DNA of 64,000 bases from Rhodocytophaga rosea (GTDB lineage Bacteria > Bacteroidota > Bacteroidia > Cytophagales > 172606-1). Within the stretch, counting starts at the first letter, position 1, and each line of letters starts with the position of its first letter. The stretch spans positions 8,222,501 to 8,286,500 of the forward strand of contig NZ_CP048222.1 of the NCBI RefSeq assembly GCF_010119975.1, in the 5' to 3' direction. Under the pieces are notes generated by a model, which was given only the letters and a program-made list of their open reading frames with translations, made no database searches and was not told the origin of the DNA. Shown in pieces: positions 54,366 through 63,198 of the stretch. Both the position numbers and the translations under genes were made by a program.

Positions 54366-55214
54366 CTACCTATGTGCCAGCTGAGGTACTGGGTTGGGTA
54401 AGGTTAGTAAAGGAACGTGGGTACGAAACGCCATTTTTCTGGTCGTACTGCGATTGGCCACCAGGTCCCAGAATCCATGTTCCTGCGGAACCATTACCAG
54501 CAGGTCTGCATGGAAATCGTCTACACCAGTTTCTATTCCTTTCATAGCATCCTCCGCTTCAATGAACAAATAATCATGGCTTACTCCTTGTAACAGGGAT
54601 TCCAGGCTGGGAAGTTTTTTCACTTCTGATTCATCTTTTGCTTCCCTTGTTTGTTCCTGTTCCACATGCAATATACTTACATGCGATTGAAATGTTTTAG
54701 CCAGGTCTTTCAATAACGCTAAGGTATTATCCGGAGATAAAGAATGATAATCACAGGCAAACATGATCTCCTTGATCCCTTCAAAGGTAGCATCCTGAGG
54801 AACAACCAGCACCGGATATTGGGCCTGCCAGATCACACTGGTAGTGGTACTTCCAAAAATGCGTCTGTCTACGTTGCTCAGGAATGGCATGCCCATTACA
54901 ATCAGATCTGCCCGCCATTGTTTCATCAGTTCCGGCAGCCGTTCCTGCAAAGGCAGAGGCCCGGTAGCATAAGCAGTAAGCACCTGATACGTATTGGAAA
55001 TCACCCGGCACATGGCTTCCAGTTTGGCCGTATTTTCCTGAATCTGTTCTTCCTCTGTGGGCAATCCGATAGTAGCTTCTGAAGAAATTTCAGCTATATA
55101 ATAGGCATGATACAGCACAATACGGGCTTTGAGAAACCTGGCCATTTCAGCCGCATATTCAAGGGCTACATTGGCATTGGGGGAATAATCGGTGGGAACA
55201 AGGAGCGTTTTCAT
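54366..55214 (-). CDS. Tandem universal stress protein
   Basis: A 282-residue protein of two UspA domains. The first (about 1-150) begins MKTLLVPTDYSPNANVALEY and has DLIVMGMPFLSNVDRRIFGS then TTTSVIWQAQYPVLVVPQDA, a partly preserved nucleotide motif. The second (about 150-282) starts FEGIKEIMFACDYHSLSPDN and ends HADLLVMVPQEHGFWDLVAN with RTHVPLLTLP. Universal stress proteins are cytoplasmic ATP- or AMP-binding factors induced by starvation or low oxygen. It lies 30 bp downstream of the glucan phosphorylase gene on the same strand, so they are probably one operon. The IS begins 22 bp after its stop. Confidence 0.93.
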   Translation of the reverse strand: MKTLLVPTDYSPNANVALEYAAEMARFLKARIVLYHAYYIAEISSEATIGLPTEEEQIQENTAKLEAMCRVISNTYQVLTAYATGPLPLQERLPELMKQWRADLIVMGMPFLSNVDRRIFGSTTTSVIWQAQYPVLVVPQDATFEGIKEIMFACDYHSLSPDNTLALLKDLAKTFQSHVSILHVEQEQTREAKDESEVKKLPSLESLLQGVSHDYLFIEAEDAMKGIETGVDDFHADLLVMVPQEHGFWDLVANRSTTRKMAFRTHVPLLTLPNPVPQLAHR

Positions 55215-55244
55215 GAGTAAAAAATTTAAAAGATGGTTTATAGT

Positions 55245-56915
55245 TTAAAAAACAGAAGAAGCTTCGTAGGTGTATACTTTTTCGTAATATTCTTTTGCCA
55301 TCCGGTCGGAATCAAAGCTGGGCAATATTTCCCGCATGCTGTTTTTTTGTATCTCCAGCCATTGCTTACCTTGCCTGTAATACATAGGCACAATCTCCTG
55401 CTCCAGACGCTGCATCAGATTTTTATTATCTATGGCATCCTGCTCATGAACCGGCAGCCTGGTATCAGCCGCAGGCAGAACAAAACTATTATGCAGGTGC
55501 TTTGCAAATTCAGGAATCCAGCCATCCTGCGTTGACATATTAATGGCTCCATTCATGGCGGCTGTCATGCCGCTGGTACCAGAAGCTTCATGGGTAAGCC
55601 TGGGTGTGTTGAGCCATATATCAGCTCCCTGCTTGAGCATTCTGGAAAGTTTCATTTCATAGCCTGACAGGATAGCGCAATTGGAATACTTTTTAGTAAT
55701 ATGCACGATGCGGTCAAAGGTGGAAATAGCCGGATAATCCATGGGATATGGTTTTCCAGCCCAGATGAGTTGTACAGGCATGTCCTGATTGGTGATAAAG
55801 GCATGAAAACGGTCAAAATCCTGCAGTAGCAAATCAGCCCGTTTGTATCCGGCAAACCGCCTCGCCCAGACAATCGTACAGATGTTTTCATCATAAATTT
55901 CGCCAGTCTGATCGGCTACTTCTTCAAATAGTATTTTTTTCAGCTCTTTTTTCCGGCGCACCAGTGCTTCATCATCATCATTTTCCAAAGCCTCGTATAA
56001 TCCTTTATCAGCCCAGTAGGCAGCGTTTTGCGCATTGGTAATATGGATGATGGGACAAATACCTTTAGTAAATTTCCACATCTGCCGGCTTACTTCTCCG
56101 TGCATGTCGGAAACGCCATTACAGATTTTTGCAACATGTAAGGCAGCCTGTGTATGGTTAAATATGTCTCCGGAATGTCCGGTGAGTTGTTTCACTTCAG
56201 CCAGAGGCAGGTGATAAAAATAGCTCATCCGTTCCAGCAAGAAGATATCCGTTTTCTGGTTACCGGCTTCTTCGGGCGTATGTGTGGTAAATACAAGCCG
56301 TTTCTTTACCTCTTCCAGTTTTTTAAAACGGTGATACAGATAAAAGGCCAGGGGTAATGCATGTGCTTCATTCAGGTGATATATATCCGGTTCGTATCCC
56401 AGTATTTCCAGCAGCCTGGCTCCTCCTACTCCTAATAAAATACCTGCTGCAATTTTCGCCTCCATATTCGCATCATATAACATATGGCTGATGGTTTGGG
56501 CCAGGTAATCATTTTCGGGAAGATCGGTAGAGAGAAAAAAAATAGGCGCAGTTCCAAATACTTCCGGCGGCAGGTAATAGGCTGTTACCTGTACCTGGGA
56601 ATGATTCACCTGGATGGTAAAGCGGATATTGGTTTTCTGTAAAAAGCCATATACTTTTTCCTGAAACAACACATTCATGGTCTGGTCGCCTTTGCGTATC
56701 TGATCATAATACCCATATTTCCACAGAATACTGATGCCTACCATATTCTGCCGCAACGCATAGGCACTGCGCATATGAGAACCTGCCAGAAAGCCTAAAC
56801 CGCCTGCATAGGTTTTCAGCGGCTGGTGAATGGCAAATTCCATAGAAAAATAGGCAACCCGTTTGCTGAAAGCGGGATCAAATTGATACGGATGTTTCCA
56901 TTGAAAACTTTCCAT
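55245..56915 (-). CDS. Short-type alpha-glucan phosphorylase family protein, PLP lysine replaced
   Basis: From ATG 56913-56915 (MESFQWKHPYQFDPAF) the protein has 556 residues, the short form lacking the long N-terminus of GlgP. Family features: VAYFSMEFAIHQPLKTYAGG, GFLAGSHMRSA, YHLNEAHALPLAFYL, VFTTHTPEEAGNQ, VWARRFAGYKRADLL, QLIWAGKPYP and WLNTPRLTHEASGTSGMTAA. In phosphorylases the GTSxMK lysine carries pyridoxal phosphate; here it is Thr451 (codon at 55563-55565). So normal phosphorolysis is doubtful, and the protein may be a glucosyltransferase or a non-canonical enzyme of glycogen metabolism. Operon with the stress protein downstream. Confidence 0.85.
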   Translation of the reverse strand: MESFQWKHPYQFDPAFSKRVAYFSMEFAIHQPLKTYAGGLGFLAGSHMRSAYALRQNMVGISILWKYGYYDQIRKGDQTMNVLFQEKVYGFLQKTNIRFTIQVNHSQVQVTAYYLPPEVFGTAPIFFLSTDLPENDYLAQTISHMLYDANMEAKIAAGILLGVGGARLLEILGYEPDIYHLNEAHALPLAFYLYHRFKKLEEVKKRLVFTTHTPEEAGNQKTDIFLLERMSYFYHLPLAEVKQLTGHSGDIFNHTQAALHVAKICNGVSDMHGEVSRQMWKFTKGICPIIHITNAQNAAYWADKGLYEALENDDDEALVRRKKELKKILFEEVADQTGEIYDENICTIVWARRFAGYKRADLLLQDFDRFHAFITNQDMPVQLIWAGKPYPMDYPAISTFDRIVHITKKYSNCAILSGYEMKLSRMLKQGADIWLNTPRLTHEASGTSGMTAAMNGAINMSTQDGWIPEFAKHLHNSFVLPAADTRLPVHEQDAIDNKNLMQRLEQEIVPMYYRQGKQWLEIQKNSMREILPSFDSDRMAKEYYEKVYTYEASSVF

Positions 56916-57021
56916 AAAGTACAAAGCAATACTTCGTTGTTGGTTGTATATTTTTCGTTATCAGGTTGTTTGCTTCATCACGGAAGTCAATCGACGGAAT
57001 TAATTATCCTGCTGAGGAGGC

Positions 57022-57609
57022 TTATTTTTTCACCCTATATCCCCCAGGATTAATCACCGCTTCGCCTGGCTGCCATCCGGCCGGAGTAATTACGCCGGTA
57101 TCTGCTACCTGTAGTGCTTTCACCAGCCTGATCACTTCGTCGATGTTACGCCCAGTGGAGGCCGGATACTGAATGATAGCCCGGATGCGCTGCATTGGGT
57201 CAATTACAAACAGGGAACGCAGGGCTTCCTCTGCATTTTCGTTGGCCAGTAAAGCATATTTACCTGCGACTTCCAGATTCAGGTCGGCAATAATGGGAAA
57301 ATCCACAGAAACACCACTGGATTCTTCGATGTGTTTCAGCCAGTTTCTATGTTCATATACACTATCTACACTCACGCCAAGCAGTTCACAGTTGAGTTCC
57401 TTCAATACAGGCTGAATTCCGGCAAACGAAATTACTTCACTGGTACATACCGGCGTAAAATCTGCGGGATACGAAAATAACACGAGCCATTTGCCTGCAT
57501 AATCGCTGAGTTTTACAGGACCCAGGGTAGAATCTACCTCAAATGGCGGAGCCGGATGTCCTATTCTGAGGTGAGCCGGTTCTGTATGGGTTTTATACAT
57601 TGTGTTCAT
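57022..57609 (-). CDS. 1-Cys/Prx6-type peroxiredoxin
   Basis: The ATG at 57607-57609 (MNTMYKTHTEPAHLRIGHPA) gives 195 residues; the track-length longer frame starts in the promoter region. The thioredoxin-fold peroxiredoxin core has LVLFSYPADFTPVCTSEVIS with peroxidatic Cys55 and the PxxxTxxC environment, VSVDSVYEHRNWLKHIEESS, FPIIADLNLEVAGKYAL and the Prx6-type C-terminal arm RSLFVIDPMQRIRAIIQYPA, ending PGEAVINPGGYRVKK. It reduces hydrogen peroxide and organic peroxides in the cytoplasm. Next downstream (106 bp) is the glucan phosphorylase gene; divergent from PEP synthase, with a palindrome between. Confidence 0.93.
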   Translation of the reverse strand: MNTMYKTHTEPAHLRIGHPAPPFEVDSTLGPVKLSDYAGKWLVLFSYPADFTPVCTSEVISFAGIQPVLKELNCELLGVSVDSVYEHRNWLKHIEESSGVSVDFPIIADLNLEVAGKYALLANENAEEALRSLFVIDPMQRIRAIIQYPASTGRNIDEVIRLVKALQVADTGVITPAGWQPGEAVINPGGYRVKK

Positions 57610-57716
57610 GATCTGATGGATTAAATTGACTATTCTCTTCCGGACTGGCTTGCATAGAATAACGCTGAAAGCCACTCTTTGTCCATTCAAAAGTAGCTTG
57701 TATGCATTGTTTTCCG

Positions 57717-57730
57717 ATGATCAAAATCAT
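57717..57730. promoter_or_regulatory. FNR/CRP-like palindrome (ATGATCAAAATCAT)
   Basis: Perfect inverted arms ATGAT/ATCAT around CAAA, between the divergent peroxiredoxin (start 57609) and PEP synthase (start 57872) genes. An identical sequence lies at 61438-61451. Its core TGAT-N4-ATCA is the centre of the FNR consensus. Confidence 0.6.
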
Positions 57731-57871
57731 GCATACATATGATTGATTCCATGGATTAAAACGCTTTCCAGACCTATATTGAACAGAAATACCAAAGGGC
57801 TGACATGGATTTTCTCTCAGCCTACCGATCCCGGTTTTACTATTTATTTTTTCACCTCTAAACACAACGAT

Positions 57872-60322
57872 ATGAAACCATTCACCCTTTCCTTTGAGAA
57901 TATCAGTCTACAAAACCTGCCTCAGGTTGGCGGCAAAAATGCCTCCCTTGGCGAAATGTACCGCACCCTGTCTGCCAGTCAGATTCATGTACCAGACGGA
58001 CTTGCCACTACTGCCGAAGCTTTTCAACTTTTTTTACAGGAAAATGCACTGACTGATAATATTGCTTTTGCCTTATCTGCCCTGGATACCGAAAATTTTT
58101 CTAACCTGGCTCAAGTAGGAGCTACGATCCGCAAACGTATGCTGCAAGCCACACTTCCCGAAAAGATAGCTTCTGCCATCCGCAGTGCTTATCAGGAACT
58201 TTGCCAGAAATACAATGCTCCAATACAGGTAGCTGTCCGCAGCAGTGCTACCGCTGAAGATTTGCCTACCGCCAGTTTTGCCGGACAACATGAATCCTAT
58301 CTGAACATATCCGGAGAAGAAGAATTGCTCAAAGCCTGTTTGCGTTGTTATGCGTCCTTATTTACAGACCGGGCCATCAAATACCGCCATCATCACGGCT
58401 TCGACCATCTGAAAGTATATCTATCAGTAGGCATACAGAAAATGGTCAGGTCGGATATGGGAAGTGCCGGGGTGTGCTTTACACTTGATCCGGAAACCGG
58501 CTTTACAAATGTGGTATTAATTACCGGCAGCTGGGGACTGGGTGAAAATGTAGTACAGGGTGCTGTAAATCCGGATGAGTTTTATGTATTTAAACCTACC
58601 TTACAAGCAGGCAAAAAAGCCATTCTGAGTAAAAAAATGGGTTCTAAAGCCCAGACGATGATTTATGCACCGGAACAGGCGGAAACGCCGGTCATAAATG
58701 TAGATACCCCTCTGTCTCGCAGGGAACAATATGTACTTAGTGACGAGGAAATCAGCCGGCTGGCAAGCTGGAGCCTTGCGATTGAGGAACATTATGGCCA
58801 GCCTATGGATATTGAATGGGCAAAAGATGGAGAAACGAATGAAATGTTCATTGTACAAGCCCGTCCGGAAACAGTATACAGCCGCAAATCCAGAACCCTG
58901 CAGTTCACAGAATATTCGCTGAAGGAAAAAGGCCAGGTACTTACCTCAGGTAAAGGCATCGGAAAACGGATCACCGGCGGCATTGCCAGAATTTTGAATT
59001 CTCCCAAAGATGCCCACTTATTGCAACCAGGAGAAATTTTAGTTACCGATATCACCAACCCAGACTGGGACCCTATCCTGAAAAAAGTTTCGGCCATTAT
59101 CACCAATAAAGGCGGACGCACCAGCCATGCAGCCATCGTAGCCAGAGAACTGGGGGCTGTTGCCATTGTAGGTACCGGAAATGCCACTACGGCCATTAAA
59201 GACGGAAGTTATGTAACCGTTTCGTGCACCGACGGGCAAAATGGATATGTGTATGATGGTAAATTGAACTGGGAAGAAAAAGCAGTAGATGTCAGCCATG
59301 TAACCCTGCCGCACACAAAACCTATGTTAATCATTGGCGATCCCGATAAAGCTTTTGATTTGAGTTTTTATCCCAATGCCGGTGTCGGACTCATGCGCCT
59401 GGAATTTATTATCAACAACAGCATCCGGATTCACCCGATGGCTTTGGTTAAATTCGATAGTCTGAAAGATGAACCTGTGAAAGCAGAGATCGAAAAACTG
59501 ACCCATCACCACACAAATAAGGAAGAATATTTTGTAGAAACCCTGGCGCAGGCGGTGGGTACCATTGCGGCTGCATTTTATCCCAAGGAAGTAATTGTAC
59601 GCATGAGCGATTTTAAAACCAATGAATATGCCAACCTGATTGGCGGCAGAGATTTTGAACCTAGAGAAGAAAATCCGATGCTTGGTTTCAGAGGTGCTTC
59701 CAGGTACTATAACGAACGCTATAAAGAAGGATTCGGCCTGGAATGCAAAGCAATGAAAAGGGTGCGTGAGGAAATGGGATTTACCAATGTAAAACTCATG
59801 ATTCCTTTCTGCCGGAGCATAGAAGAAGGGAAAAAGGTGCTGGCCATTATGGAACAATACGGGCTAAAACGGGGGCAAAATGCACTGGAAGTATATGTGA
59901 TGGCTGAAATTCCAAGCAATGTAATTCTGGCCAGAGAATTTGCCAAAGTATTTGACGGATTTTCTATCGGCTCCAACGACCTCACCCAGCTTACCCTTGG
60001 CATCGACCGGGATTCTTCCACGGTAAGTGACCTGTTTAACGAAAAAGATCCGGCTACCAAAGAAATGATGAGAATGGTGATCAAGGCAGCCAAGGAAAGC
60101 GGCGTAAAGATAGGTCTTTGCGGGCAGGCTCCCAGTGATTTTCCTGACTTTGCCCAGTTTTTGATCGGGCAGGGAATCGACAGCATTTCCTTCAACCCCG
60201 ATGCAATGATCAAAGGCATTGAAAACATGAATGCGGCCGAAGATAAACTAAACCAGGCGTATCTGAGCAAAGATAGCTGGATCGCTTATGAAGAAGATGC
60301 TGCCCTGAATTCAGGGATATAA
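57872..60322 (+). CDS. ppsA: Phosphoenolpyruvate synthase
   Basis: The ATG at 57872 (MKPFTLSFENISLQNLPQVG) gives 816 residues, the normal length. The N-terminal ATP-binding domain has GGKNASLGEMYRTL, VRSSATAEDLPTASFAGQHE and GVCFTLDPETGFTNVVLITG. The phosphohistidine domain has GGRTSHAAIVARELGAVAIV with His419, and the PEP-binding barrel has LMRLEFIINN, NPMLGFRGASRYY, FSIGSNDLTQLTLGIDRDS and IGLCGQAPSD with Cys750. It converts pyruvate and ATP to PEP, AMP and phosphate, the first step of gluconeogenesis from three-carbon compounds. The adjacent glucan phosphorylase and stress proteins suggest use under energy stress. Followed by a terminator. Confidence 0.97.
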   Translation: MKPFTLSFENISLQNLPQVGGKNASLGEMYRTLSASQIHVPDGLATTAEAFQLFLQENALTDNIAFALSALDTENFSNLAQVGATIRKRMLQATLPEKIASAIRSAYQELCQKYNAPIQVAVRSSATAEDLPTASFAGQHESYLNISGEEELLKACLRCYASLFTDRAIKYRHHHGFDHLKVYLSVGIQKMVRSDMGSAGVCFTLDPETGFTNVVLITGSWGLGENVVQGAVNPDEFYVFKPTLQAGKKAILSKKMGSKAQTMIYAPEQAETPVINVDTPLSRREQYVLSDEEISRLASWSLAIEEHYGQPMDIEWAKDGETNEMFIVQARPETVYSRKSRTLQFTEYSLKEKGQVLTSGKGIGKRITGGIARILNSPKDAHLLQPGEILVTDITNPDWDPILKKVSAIITNKGGRTSHAAIVARELGAVAIVGTGNATTAIKDGSYVTVSCTDGQNGYVYDGKLNWEEKAVDVSHVTLPHTKPMLIIGDPDKAFDLSFYPNAGVGLMRLEFIINNSIRIHPMALVKFDSLKDEPVKAEIEKLTHHHTNKEEYFVETLAQAVGTIAAAFYPKEVIVRMSDFKTNEYANLIGGRDFEPREENPMLGFRGASRYYNERYKEGFGLECKAMKRVREEMGFTNVKLMIPFCRSIEEGKKVLAIMEQYGLKRGQNALEVYVMAEIPSNVILAREFAKVFDGFSIGSNDLTQLTLGIDRDSSTVSDLFNEKDPATKEMMRMVIKAAKESGVKIGLCGQAPSDFPDFAQFLIGQGIDSISFNPDAMIKGIENMNAAEDKLNQAYLSKDSWIAYEEDAALNSGI

Positions 60323-60358
60323 TCCAGTGCAATAGTGCTTCATTCACAATAATACAGT

Positions 60359-60400
60359 CAGCAGGTTTTGGTACAAGCACTAAAGCCTGCTGGTTTTTTT
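60359..60400 (+). terminator. Terminator after PEP synthase
   Basis: CAGCAGG (60359-60365) pairs with CCTGCTG (60386-60392), followed by GTTTTTTT. It lies 36 bp after the stop codon; a clean rho-independent design. Confidence 0.85.
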
Positions 60401-60420
60401 ACGATAAAATATTGGTAAAC

Positions 60421-60458
60421 AAAAAAGGCATAGAGCCTAACACCCTATACCTTTTTGA
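60421..60458 (-). terminator. Terminator of the stress protein gene at 60503
   Basis: AAAAAAGGCATAG and CTATACCTTTTT are inverted arms with one G-T mismatch; on the minus strand the stem ends in a T-run. It lies 45 bp beyond the stop of the leftward universal stress protein gene. Confidence 0.7.
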
Positions 60459-60502
60459 TTACCAGTTTACAGCAATAAAATTGTTGGCAACCCATGAAAA
60501 GA

Positions 60503-61339
60503 TTACAATCTGTTTGGTTCTTTTACATGAAAAGCCAGTATCGGAATTTCAGCCTGGTATACCATCTTTTTTGTCAGGCTGCTTTTATATAATTTCTCAA
60601 AAAAGGTTCTCCGGACTGTAGACATACATAACAGGTCTACGTTCATGCCTTTTACCAGACCAGTGAGCTGGCCGGAAACATCGGCCCCGGCAAAGGAACG
60701 GAAAGTAACATTCGGATAACTAATATTGGCTTCGGCAATTTCCATAAACCAGTCCATGGTTGCCTCTTCTTTGGCAGGAGCCGTAGAAATATGCGTAACT
60801 ACGATTTCGGCATCATAAAAACGGGCAATATCCGCTACCTGGTTAATGGCAGTAAAATCATTGAATTGAAAATCGGTTGCATACATAATTTTCTTAATTC
60901 CTTTAAAAGAAACACCCGCCGGTACAATCAGAACAGGACATTGTGTTTCATCCAGGATAGCAGCTGTATAACTTCCAATCAGCATTTTCTCCAGACCACT
61001 GGCTCCCTGCGTACCCATCACAATCAGGTCTACTTTATTTTCGGCTGCAATATCACTGATCGTATCTACCAGCAAGCCTTCTCTGTTGATATAGGATACA
61101 TCTTTTACCTTGCCAGAGCTTTGAATGTGTTCTACCTGACGCTTTAATTCTACATCAGCTTCGGCCTCAAAATCCTGATCGGTAATCGCTACCACCGGCA
61201 CTTCAGTATATACTACCGGCACATGATACATATGCAGCAAAATAAGTTTTACAGGCATTTTTTCGGCCAGTGAGGCTGCATAATCAATGGCATTGAGGGA
61301 ATGCGTGGAAAAATCGGTAGGAATAAGTATCGTTTTCAT
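60503..61339 (-). CDS. Tandem universal stress protein
   Basis: From ATG 61337-61339 (MKTILIPTDFSTHSLNAIDY) the protein has 278 residues; a TTG three codons earlier is less likely. Two UspA domains: the first (about 1-145) carries a complete nucleotide-binding motif G-x2-G-x9-G-S (GTQGASGLEKMLIGS, then YTAAILDETQCPVLIVPAG). The second (about 146-278) starts FKGIKKIMYATDFQFNDFTA and has a degenerate motif. So the first domain should bind ATP. It is transcribed alone from a region with an FNR/CRP-like palindrome 99 bp upstream of its start and has its own terminator. Confidence 0.94.
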   Translation of the reverse strand: MKTILIPTDFSTHSLNAIDYAASLAEKMPVKLILLHMYHVPVVYTEVPVVAITDQDFEAEADVELKRQVEHIQSSGKVKDVSYINREGLLVDTISDIAAENKVDLIVMGTQGASGLEKMLIGSYTAAILDETQCPVLIVPAGVSFKGIKKIMYATDFQFNDFTAINQVADIARFYDAEIVVTHISTAPAKEEATMDWFMEIAEANISYPNVTFRSFAGADVSGQLTGLVKGMNVDLLCMSTVRRTFFEKLYKSSLTKKMVYQAEIPILAFHVKEPNRL

Positions 61340-61669
61340 AACAAACAAATTTATGGTTGGATCTGGATGTAAAAAAATTAGTACCTAAAGGTAGAAAGGG
61401 AGATAAGCCTTTTCAATGATGAAGAGCAAGGAAATGCATGATCAAAATCATACCGGAACGCGGCTTTAATTTATAAAAATAAATAAGAAGACACAAGTAT
61501 TATGTATCAAGGAGGTTAAGTAAAGGTAGTTGCATTAAACCCTCAATCTTCTAAAGGGATCTCGAAAAACGTATAGCCTTTTTGCCAGGAATAGTCCGGA
61601 GCCGCTGCTTAGCACATCCATTTTATACAAACGTATAGATGATTCCTAAAACTTGATACATACATTCCC
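61340..61669. other. Intergenic region upstream of the stress protein gene
   Basis: These 330 bases lie between the stress protein start and the end of the serine-hydrolase-like gene. The one recognisable element is the palindrome at 61438-61451. No gene or RNA is seen. Confidence 0.5.
61438..61451. promoter_or_regulatory. FNR/CRP-like palindrome (ATGATCAAAATCAT)
   Basis: Identical in all 14 bases to the site at 57717-57730. It is 99 bp upstream of the leftward stress protein start codon, a plausible position for an activator. Confidence 0.65.
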
Positions 61670-62856
61670 TTACCTGATAGCAGCAGGAATACTTTGTGCT
61701 TCTTTTGCTTCCTGATCCAGTGTTTTTAATACTTGTATACCCAGATCAGATACTGGCCGGGCATGGTTAGAGAGAATGACTACACCTATACTTTGTCCGT
61801 TTAATAAACCTATATAGGAAGAAAATCCGCCTGTCTGGCCTTCCATCCAGGTCACTTCTTCCCCGCCAATGCCAGGAACTTTAGTAGTCAGCCAGCCTAA
61901 TCCTACTGTACTTCCAGCCAGGTCTTTCTGCCTGATCACTTCCCTTGGGTTCTGGGCAAGTTTAACTACCGGCAGCCATTCTCTGTGGCTCTGGCCCATC
62001 TGTACGGATAAAAACTGCAGCATATCTTCAATGCTAGACTGCATGCCTGCTGAAGGGGCTAATACATCAAAATCCCAGTGAGGGGTAAGTTTGCCTTTGG
62101 CCGTATATCCGGGTAACAAGCGGCTTTGCTGTGCGGCAGATACTGTAATTCTGGTATCTGATAATGATAAGGGGATCAGCACTTTCTCCTGCAACAGATC
62201 GCTGTAAGGCAAACCCGATTTTACAGACAAACTATGGCCTAACAATGCCATACCTATGTGGGAATACTGATAAGTGAATCCGCTTGTAAAGCTAATGGGA
62301 TGATTGTTGAGATAGCGATACAAGTGTGACGTGGTATATCTGGCATAAGGATTTTTGGGGTGAAGCCATGTTTTGAGATTGGATGGATTTTTAGGAAATC
62401 CTGCTGAATGGGTAGCCAGGTTACAAAGTACCATTGAAATTACCTGGTCGTTGGCAAGCGGATCGCAGGCATATAAAGAATAGCCGGAACCGATGGGTTC
62501 ACACTCCAGTTTCTGGTACACAGGCAAATGTTGTCCGGGCAAAAGCTCCTGAACCGGAGTTTCTAAATTTACTTCACCCAGTATAGCCATCCGGGCCAGT
62601 AAGGTAGTGGTAAATAAACTACTCAGTTCGCCGATCTCAAACAAAGGGTTTGTTATCGGGTTTCCTTTGTCATCTGCCCTGCTCCCTACATAGATCACCC
62701 GTTTCTGACCTTTATCAGTAATTACCCTATGGCTATTGTATGGTTCTTTCCGGCCAGATAAGGTTTTACCATACTTTCAATATTGTTGCTGTTTTCAGAC
62801 TGGGCAGAAGCATACAGGAAGGTGGCCAGCAAAACAAAGGTGAGGAGCGCTTTCAT
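61670..62856 (-). pseudogene. Serine beta-lactamase-like (class C/PBP) protein, frameshifted and active-site poor
   Basis: Full reading: ATG 62854-62856 (MKALLTFVLLATFLYASAQS, a signal peptide) for 44 codons, then one missing base in a C3 run (62725-62727; G in the gene) shifts into the main frame ending at 61670. Restoring one G gives ...TIAIGVITDKGQKRVIYVGS. The 395-residue product follows the class C beta-lactamase-like fold (LCNLATHSAGFPKN, FTYQYSHIGMALLGHSL, HWDFDVLAPSAGMQSSIEDM). Catalytic motifs are lost: SxxK is ELSS in FEIGELSSLFTT, YxN is YSH, and HxG is QTG in GQTGGFSS. So it is probably a pseudoenzyme even if intact. Confidence 0.75.
62725..62727 (-). other. G3/C3 run: site of the -1 frameshift in the serine-hydrolase-like gene
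   Basis: GGG in the gene must become GGGG for the signal peptide frame to join the main domain frame (IAIG then VITDKGQ). The domain frame alone has only a GTG start at 62698 and no signal peptide. Confidence 0.65.
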
Positions 62857-62970
62857 AGTTTAGTGGTTAGGGTTTCAGAAACAAGCATCCCTGGTTTCCA
62901 GGGTTGGAGCCTATACCCAAAATTTGCACTAATACGGTCCTGAATAAATGATATTCAACGCCTTGATTTA

Positions 62971-62982
62971 TGATTTTTATCA
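62971..62982. promoter_or_regulatory. FNR/CRP-like core palindrome (TGATTTTTATCA)
   Basis: TGAT-TTTT-ATCA, the shorter core of the sites at 57717, 61438 and 63018. It lies in the divergent region between the serine-hydrolase-like gene and the stress protein gene at 63199. Confidence 0.45.
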
Positions 62983-63017
62983 CCTGAAAATGAAGTAACT
63001 GGTAAGTACACGCCGGT

Positions 63018-63031
63018 ATGATAAATATCAT
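63018..63031. promoter_or_regulatory. FNR/CRP-like palindrome (ATGATAAATATCAT)
   Basis: Arms ATGAT/ATCAT identical to the sites at 57717 and 61438, with a different 4-base spacer; one further outer pair (T/A) also matches. It is 167 bp upstream of the stress protein start codon. Together with 62971 it is the main content of the 342-bp gap 62857-63198. Confidence 0.6.
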
Positions 63032-63198
63032 AAAAGGAGATGACGAGCTTCATTTCAGGGATGAATAATTTGGAGGAATTTAGCTGTTAGTTAGTATGCA
63101 ATAGATGCTGAGCGCATAGAATACTCCTTACAAAGCTTATGCGTATTTAAATTTTTATGTAGTACTTATTCATTTTTTAATCTCTATCCCTACCCACT

